A stretch of 17,311 nucleotides of DNA from Thermoleophilia bacterium (GTDB taxonomy: Bacteria > Actinomycetota > Thermoleophilia > Gaiellales > F1-60-MAGs149). The notes beneath the pieces were generated by a model, which searched no databases, was not told the origin of the DNA, and saw nothing but the letters and a program-made list of their open reading frames with translations. Shown here piece by piece: positions 12,866 through 17,311 of the stretch. Position numbers and translations under genes: made by a program. Each line of letters starts with the position of its first letter. Within the stretch, counting starts at the first letter, position 1. The DNA is taken from the NCBI GenBank assembly GCA_016462095.1, contig JAEMTW010000012.1, positions 1,858 through 19,168 on the forward strand. Reading direction: 5' to 3'.

Positions 12866-14464
12866 TTAGGCCACCACAAAACCCCGATACCCGTCAGCAG
12901 CCACGTTGGCACAGATTTCGGTGTACTTGCCGACACCACCGATGTAGGGCAGAAAGACGCGGGGCTTGCCAGGAATGTTGGCGCCCATGTACCAGGAGGC
13001 GGCTCGCGGATAGAGCGTCGCGTAGGCCTCGTCGTGTACCTGTTGGTCCCAGTCGGCTTGGGCGTCAGGGGTGGCTTCTATTGTGGTCTGGCCCTGCTCG
13101 CTCAGATGGCCGATGCACTCGTCGACCCATTCCACGTGCTGCTCGATTGAGGTCATCATGTTGCTCAGGACCGAAGGGCTGCCGGGGCCCGTCATCGTGA
13201 AGAGGTTCGGGAAGCCGTGGACCGTCAAGCCGAGGTAGGAGTGAGGCCCCTCAGCCCAGAGGTCGCGCAGGCTCTGGTCGTTGCGGCCGCGGATATCGAC
13301 GGCCAGCAAGGCGCCGGTCATGCTGTCGAAGCCCGTCGCGAAGATCAGGCTGTCAAAGGCATACTCGGTGCCGCCGGTGATCAGCCCGGTCTCTGTGATC
13401 TCCTCGATCGGTGCATCCTTGATATCGACGAGCGTCACGTTCGGACGGTTATACGTCGCGTAGTAGTCCGTGTCGACGCAGAGGCGCTTCGTGCCGAGCG
13501 GGTGGTTGTACGGGCAGAGCAGTTCGGCGACGGCCGGGTCGGTGACGGTCGCGCGGATCTTGTTGCGGACAAACTCGGCGGCCGTCTCGTTGGCTGTCTC
13601 GTCCGTGGTGATGTCATGGAACGACGAGAGGAACGAGAAGCTGCCTTCGTGCCAGCGGCGCTCGTACTCGGCCTCGCGCTCCTCGGCCGAGACAGCGAGG
13701 GCCGTCGACGTGCTCTCGGGCCAGATGTCGCCCGTGGGCCCGCGGCGCGCGGTGGCGCGGGTCTCGCGATAGATCGCCTTGCGGGCAGCTTCTGCAGCGG
13801 GATCCATCGGGCCGTTCCAGGCGGGGATACTGAAGTTTGGGGTGCGCTGAAAGACGGTCAACTGTTCCGCCTGCGCGGCGACCTGCGGGATCGTCTGGAT
13901 ACCGGTGGAGCCGGTGCCGATAACACCGACGCGCTGGCCCGTAAAGTCGACGCCGTCTTCGGGCCAGGCAGCAGTGTGGTACCACGCACCATCGAAGCGA
14001 TCGAGGCCAGGGAAGCGTGGTGTGTTCGGTATCGACAGGCAGCCCGTGGCCATCACGAACCACCGTGCGGTTAGCTCACCATGGTTGGTGGTGACGCGCC
14101 AGAGGCTCGCATCCTCGTCCCACCGTGCGGCAGTGACGCTCGTCTCGAGCTGGATGTCGCGGCGTAGGTCGAAACGATCGGCGACATGGTTGAGGTAGCG
14201 AAGAATCTCGGGCTGATCGGCGTAGCGTGTCGACCAGCTCCACTCCTGCTCGAGCTCTTCATCGAAGGAGTACGAGTACGTCATGCTCTCGACGTCGCAA
14301 CGGCAGCCCGGGTAGCGATTCCAATACCACGTGCCGCCAACACTCGGTGCGCGGTCGACGAGGTGGGCCTGCAGGTCGCGCTGGCGCAGGCGGTGGAGGA
14401 GGTAGAGGCCACTGAAGCCCGCACCGACAATTAGGACATCGCGGTGCTCCGGGGCGGCAGCCAT
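12866..14464 (-). CDS. Baeyer-Villiger flavin monooxygenase (cyclohexanone monooxygenase-like)
   Basis: A 532-residue class B flavoprotein. GAGFSG (14-19) binds FAD, and GGTWYWNRYPGCRCDVES (43-60) is the FAD-side signature. FDGAWYHTAAWP (157-168) is the BVMO fingerprint FxGxxxHxxxWP, GTGSTG (183-188) binds NADPH, and LGTKR ends in Arg327, aligning with the catalytic arginine of PAMO/CHMO. YYATYNRPNV and FATGFDSMTGALL are further CHMO-type motifs. It would insert oxygen next to a ketone to give an ester or lactone, using NADPH and O2. There is a Cys (Cys54) where most relatives have Ala (RYPGARCD). It has its own promoter with a 6-nt distance to the ATG, so it is probably not part of the hydrolase operon upstream. 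Confidence 0.93.
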   Translation of the reverse strand: MAAAPEHRDVLIVGAGFSGLYLLHRLRQRDLQAHLVDRAPSVGGTWYWNRYPGCRCDVESMTYSYSFDEELEQEWSWSTRYADQPEILRYLNHVADRFDLRRDIQLETSVTAARWDEDASLWRVTTNHGELTARWFVMATGCLSIPNTPRFPGLDRFDGAWYHTAAWPEDGVDFTGQRVGVIGTGSTGIQTIPQVAAQAEQLTVFQRTPNFSIPAWNGPMDPAAEAARKAIYRETRATARRGPTGDIWPESTSTALAVSAEEREAEYERRWHEGSFSFLSSFHDITTDETANETAAEFVRNKIRATVTDPAVAELLCPYNHPLGTKRLCVDTDYYATYNRPNVTLVDIKDAPIEEITETGLITGGTEYAFDSLIFATGFDSMTGALLAVDIRGRNDQSLRDLWAEGPHSYLGLTVHGFPNLFTMTGPGSPSVLSNMMTSIEQHVEWVDECIGHLSEQGQTTIEATPDAQADWDQQVHDEAYATLYPRAASWYMGANIPGKPRVFLPYIGGVGKYTEICANVAADGYRGFVVA

Positions 14465-14470
14465 GCCGAG

Positions 14471-14499
14471 AGTCTACGGTGATCAGAGGTATCTGTCAC
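14471..14499 (-). promoter_or_regulatory. Promoter of the BVMO gene, leaderless
   Basis: GTGACA (14494-14499, five of six) and TAGACT (14471-14476) are separated by exactly 17 bp, and the -10 ends 6 nt before the ATG. There is no Shine-Dalgarno. This is the best promoter in the window and lies in the 66-bp gap after the M20 hydrolase gene. Confidence 0.65.
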
Positions 14500-14530
14500 G
14501 TGTACCGTTTTGCACGGCAAGAGCGGCCGG

Positions 14531-15778
14531 TCAGGCGTTGAGTGCGATGATCGCGCCGAGCACGATCTCGGCGGCGAGCGCCGCGTCGCGCGTGTCGGAG
14601 TCCTCGAGCGGTGTATGCGAGAGGCCATCGACGCAGGGCACGAAGACCATCGCCGTCGGCACCTTGTCGGCCACGCACATCGTGTCGTGCGCCGCGCCCG
14701 AAGGCATCACCAAGAACGGCTCGCCCGTCGCCTCGGCCTCCGCACGCAGCGCCTCGACTAGACGATCGTTCATCGGGGTGATCGGGAGGGACTGACGCTC
14801 GACCCACTCGAAGCCGACGCCACGTGCCTCGGCCCGCCCTTTGGCGTACGGCACGATGCGGTCGCGTAGCTCCACATGGCCACCCGTGACCGAGCGCGTA
14901 TCGAGCGAGACGCGAACGCTGCCGGGCACGACGTTGATCAGGCATGGCTGCGTCTCGAGCTCGCCTGTCGTACCGACTGTCGTCTTACCGATCTCGTTGG
15001 CGAGGCGCTCGACCTCGAGGATCGTCTCGGCGGCTGGGATAGCGGCGTCGACGCGGAAGTCCATCGGCGTGGCACCCGCATGGTCGGCGCGACCGGTGAA
15101 GTGGAAGTCGCCATGGACGTAGCCCGGCAGCGCGTGCACGATGCCGATGCGGTTGCCCGTGTCCTGCAAGACGCGGCCCTGCTCGATGTGGACCTCGATC
15201 CACCCGGTCAAGCCATCGATCTCGCTGATCGACTCCTGCCAACGTTCCGGCTCATAGCCCGCGGCCTTCGCGGAGTCCCAGAAGGACGTGCCATCCGGGG
15301 CAAGAATCGTGGTCTTCAGCTCTTCCTCAGTGACGCGCTGCAGCATGATGCGCGAGCCGAGCAGCATCTGGCCGAAGCCCGAGCCCTCCTCCTCGAGGAA
15401 GGAGATCAGACGCAGCGGGATGTGCTGGTCAGACTCCTGCGCCAGGCGGCAGACCTCGAGAGCGGTGACGACGCCGAGTGTGCCGTCGTACTTGCCACCG
15501 TTGCGGTTCGAATCGCAATGCGAGCCGATACCGAAAGCGGGAGCGCCCTTGGGGACATTCGAGGCGATCAGCGTGCCGACCGGATCGCGCCAGACGCTAA
15601 ACCCAATCTGCTCGAGCTCGCGCGTGAAGTACTGCAGCGTGTTCTCGAACACAGCGGTGTAGGCGTAGCGGCGAATCGCCTCATCGCTCTCAGTGAAGTT
15701 GGGCCCGGCCAGCGTCTCGATGTCGTGTTCGATGCGCTGGTACGAGCGCTCGCGATCGATCGTCACGTTCTTCGCCAT
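14531..15778 (-). CDS. M20-family N-carbamoyl-amino acid / allantoate amidohydrolase-like Zn hydrolase
   Basis: A 415-residue dinuclear metal hydrolase of the AllC/HyuC/beta-ureidopropionase branch of M20. GSHCDSNRNGGKYDG supplies His87 and Asp98, FLEEEGSGF supplies catalytic Glu130 and ligand Glu131, and HIEQGRVL supplies His197. The dimerisation domain carries RADHAGATPM, and SGAAHDT and GLSHTPLE supply late ligands. The family removes carbamoyl groups from ureido acids, giving amino acid, CO2 and ammonia. The frame opens with an earlier ATG at 15784 that overlaps the CoA-transferase stop. GGAGGT lies 6 nt before the second ATG (15778) and touches the first, so the second is the real start. 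With the HyuB end upstream this suggests a hydantoin or ureide route. Confidence 0.9.
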   Translation of the reverse strand: MAKNVTIDRERSYQRIEHDIETLAGPNFTESDEAIRRYAYTAVFENTLQYFTRELEQIGFSVWRDPVGTLIASNVPKGAPAFGIGSHCDSNRNGGKYDGTLGVVTALEVCRLAQESDQHIPLRLISFLEEEGSGFGQMLLGSRIMLQRVTEEELKTTILAPDGTSFWDSAKAAGYEPERWQESISEIDGLTGWIEVHIEQGRVLQDTGNRIGIVHALPGYVHGDFHFTGRADHAGATPMDFRVDAAIPAAETILEVERLANEIGKTTVGTTGELETQPCLINVVPGSVRVSLDTRSVTGGHVELRDRIVPYAKGRAEARGVGFEWVERQSLPITPMNDRLVEALRAEAEATGEPFLVMPSGAAHDTMCVADKVPTAMVFVPCVDGLSHTPLEDSDTRDAALAAEIVLGAIIALNA

Positions 15779-15780
15779 CG

Positions 15781-16989
15781 TCATACCTCCACGTCGCCGA
15801 AGACGCCTGCCTCGGCAAGGGCGTTGATTTCGGACTCGTCCATACCGGCCAATTCCGTCAGGACCTGACGGGTATGCTCGCCGCGCTTCGGCGCGAGCCT
15901 CAGTTCCTCAGCCGCACCAGGCATGCGAAGCGGCGAGCGGATCTGGCGCACTGTCCCGAGCACGGGGTGTTCGGTCTCGGCGATCAGGTCGCGCGCGATC
16001 GTCTGCGGGTCGGCGGCAGCCTCGGCGATCGAGTAGATCGGGCCGCTCGGGACGTCGGCCGCCGCGAGTACCTTGACCCAGTGGTCGGTGGTGTTCGTTG
16101 CGAGTACCTGTTCGAGATCGGCCGTGCAGGCGTCGCGATGCTCGAGGCGGGCGGCTGTCGTCGCGTAACGCTCGTCCTCGAGCATCCACTCGACACCGAT
16201 CGCATGTACGAGATTTTCGAAGAATTTCTGCTTGGCGCAAGCGATCACGACCCAGCCATCGGAGGTCGGGAAGTTCCCAAACGGCACGATCGATGGGTGC
16301 GACGAGTTGCGGGTACGAATCGGCTCCCAGCCGCGCGACAGATGCCACGTCGAGACGTACATGTCGAGGTTGAACGCCGTCTCGAACAGTGAGACGTCGA
16401 CGTCGCAGCCCTCACCGTCGCGGCGCGCACGCCAAAGGGCGCACATCATTGCCAGCGCGGCCGCGTAGCCGGTTGACATGTCGACGAGCGACAGACCCGA
16501 TTTGGTTGGCGGGCCGTCGGGATCGCCGGTCAGGCTCATCCAGCCGGCCATGCCTTGGGCGATGTAGTCGTAGCCGCCCTCAGCCGCGCGCGGACCCGTC
16601 ATGCCGAAGCCAGACAACGAGGCGCAGACGATCGCCGGATTGAGGTGCTTGAGGTCGTCGTAAAGAATTTTTAGCTTCGCCGGACCGTCACCGCGTAGAT
16701 TCGAGAAGACCGCGTCGGCGTGGGGGACGAGGCGCTCGAAGGTCGCCCGGCCCTCCGGTGAGCGCAGCTGGAGTGAGATCGACTCCTTGTTGTGGCAGAA
16801 CGTCTCGAAGAAGAGCGAGTCCTCGCCCTCCTGGAATGGCGGCACGTAGCGACCGATGTCGCCCTTGCTGGTCGGATCCTCGATCTTGATAATGCGCGCG
16901 CCGAGGTCGGCGAGGTGCACGGTGCCCCAAGGGCCCGCGCCGTACTGCTCGATCGCGAGGATGGTGACGTCTTCGAGTGGTCTGCGCAT
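15781..16989 (-). CDS. CaiB/BaiF family CoA-transferase
   Basis: A 402-residue class III CoA-transferase. It starts with VTILAIEQYGAGPWGTVHLADLGARIIKIEDP, the family N-terminus, and has catalytic Asp170 in SLVDMSTGYAAALAM, matching Asp169 of formyl-CoA transferase. SGFGMTGP, GYDYIAQGMAGWMSLTG and the C-terminal RSPLRMPG with KRGEHTRQVL complete the pattern. It moves CoA between carboxylic acids without ATP, so it would activate an acid intermediate in catabolism. The stop lies only a few bases from the M20 hydrolase start (GGAGGTATGA at the junction), so the two are co-expressed. No Shine-Dalgarno precedes the ATG; TACGCT lies 7 nt upstream, suggesting a leaderless operon head. Confidence 0.92.
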   Translation of the reverse strand: MRRPLEDVTILAIEQYGAGPWGTVHLADLGARIIKIEDPTSKGDIGRYVPPFQEGEDSLFFETFCHNKESISLQLRSPEGRATFERLVPHADAVFSNLRGDGPAKLKILYDDLKHLNPAIVCASLSGFGMTGPRAAEGGYDYIAQGMAGWMSLTGDPDGPPTKSGLSLVDMSTGYAAALAMMCALWRARRDGEGCDVDVSLFETAFNLDMYVSTWHLSRGWEPIRTRNSSHPSIVPFGNFPTSDGWVVIACAKQKFFENLVHAIGVEWMLEDERYATTAARLEHRDACTADLEQVLATNTTDHWVKVLAAADVPSGPIYSIAEAAADPQTIARDLIAETEHPVLGTVRQIRSPLRMPGAAEELRLAPKRGEHTRQVLTELAGMDESEINALAEAGVFGDVEV

Positions 16990-16996
16990 AGGTGAG

Positions 16997-17002
16997 AGCG
17001 TA
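16997..17002 (-). promoter_or_regulatory. -10 box for the leaderless CoA-transferase operon
   Basis: TACGCT ends 7 nt before the ATG, as at the cupin gene (10421-10426). The -35 is weak (TCGATT about 17 bp upstream). Confidence 0.45.
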
Positions 17003-17046
17003 CCCGTCCTAAGGGATCTAATCGATGACGGCTCAGGTAAGAACAG

Positions 17047-17074
17047 AGCGGCGACGGCATGCGCCGTCGCCGCT
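17047..17074. terminator. Terminator after the hydantoinase B-like gene
   Basis: A perfect 12-bp stem (17047-17058 with 17063-17074) around an ATGC loop, 15 bp beyond the stop of the partial gene on the minus strand. The minus-strand tract after it is only weakly T-rich; on the plus strand TCGTCTTTT follows, so it is stronger in that direction. It separates this gene from the CoA-transferase operon. Confidence 0.7.
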
Positions 17075-17088
17075 TCGTCTTTTCGAAC

Positions 17089-17311
17089 CTAGCGGCGAGC
17101 CGCCGGCTTCTTCTTACGTGGCTTGGCAGCCGCCTTGTGGGGCGACACGGCCATGCGATGCGGCAACTTGACCAGAGACAGTAATTCGCCCTGGAAATTG
17201 CGGCCACGCTTCTTGGTCAACTGGGCACGAAGCTTCTTTGTAGCCGCAAGATCAAGCACGAGCGTCTTTGGATCAACGACGACACCGTAGGCCTCACGCG
17301 CCAACTCGACC
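17089..17311 (-). CDS. Hydantoinase B/oxoprolinase family protein, C-terminal fragment (cut by window edge)
   Basis: Only about 73 residues are present, open to the window edge. VELAREAYGVVVDPKTLVLDLAATKKLRAQL resembles the C-terminus of HyuB/acetone-carboxylase-alpha-like proteins, where a DYGVV segment is followed by D-x-A-A-T-x-x-L-R. The family works with HyuA in ATP-dependent or ATP-independent opening of hydantoins, 5-oxoproline or related substrates. A basic tail follows (RKKKPAARR at the end), which is not part of the family core. A TTG at 17304 could be read as a start but is much more likely internal. The rest of the gene and any HyuA partner lie outside the window, so the family call rests on a short match from memory. 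Confidence 0.6.
   Translation of the reverse strand, partial: VELAREAYGVVVDPKTLVLDLAATKKLRAQLTKKRGRNFQGELLSLVKLPHRMAVSPHKAAAKPRKKKPAARR

Noticed and set aside
15779..15784. First ATG of the M20 hydrolase frame as start
   Set aside because: GGAGGT abuts it with no spacing; the second ATG is 6 nt after the ribosome site.
14876..15868. Plus-strand 330-residue open frame opposite the M20 hydrolase
   Set aside because: Antisense shadow with no domain similarity.

Overview
The window looks like part of an amide and ring-opening catabolic island from a GC-rich bacterium, most likely an actinomycete. This rests on the strong G/C third-position bias, a class I P450 with its own ferredoxin, a Baeyer-Villiger monooxygenase, a CaiB-type CoA-transferase, a FadH/OYE oxidoreductase, and several genes that seem to start at or next to the transcription start (leaderless). 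A finer placement, for example Thermoleophilia or Acidimicrobiia, is only a guess. Almost every gene lies on the minus strand; the exceptions are a polysaccharide-deacetylase-fold hydrolase, a ferredoxin and a toxin-antitoxin pair.

Layout, left to right. (1) 1-3096, minus strand, transcribed right to left: EamA transporter, amidase (4-bp overlap), a paired inverted repeat, a cyclase-family hydrolase, then the first codons of a creatininase (overlapping TAATG junction). (2) 3151-5021, minus: a CxxC miniprotein, a COG0523/CobW GTPase (4-bp overlap), a SnoaL/NTF2-like protein and a strong hairpin. (3) 5123-6004, plus: a hydrolase resembling H. pylori PgdA and the PuuE-type allantoinases, ending at a terminator that faces the next block. 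(4) 6075-10413, minus: a cysteine-dioxygenase-like cupin, a second cyclase-family hydrolase, a triple repeat, a SAM methyltransferase and a FadH/OYE-type oxidoreductase. (5) 10648-11237, plus: an RHH antitoxin and MazF toxin. (6) 11238-14464: a CYP199-like P450 divergent from a [2Fe-2S] ferredoxin, which converges on a Baeyer-Villiger monooxygenase. (7) 14531-17311, minus: the C-terminus of a hydantoinase B/oxoprolinase protein, a terminator, a CaiB/BaiF CoA-transferase and an M20 N-carbamoyl-amidohydrolase (overlapping stop and start).

Taken together, the hydrolases (HyuB end, M20 carbamoyl hydrolase, amidase, creatininase, two cyclases, PuuE-like deacetylase fold) suggest stepwise opening of a cyclic amide, imide or ureide. 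The P450/ferredoxin, BVMO, OYE and CoA-transferase would handle an aromatic or alicyclic carbon skeleton. The CobW GTPase and its miniprotein may supply metal to one of the metallohydrolases. No substrate can be fixed from the sequence.

The most distinctive non-coding feature is a 31-bp imperfect palindrome present five times at two loci 8 kb apart. At each locus two copies lie in exact inverted orientation, 36 bp apart, like REPIN/REP-doublet mobile elements. At both loci the element starts at the stop codon of the upstream gene and contributes bases to it. No gene-free stretch exceeds 300 bp; the longest is the 234-bp divergent region 10414-10647.
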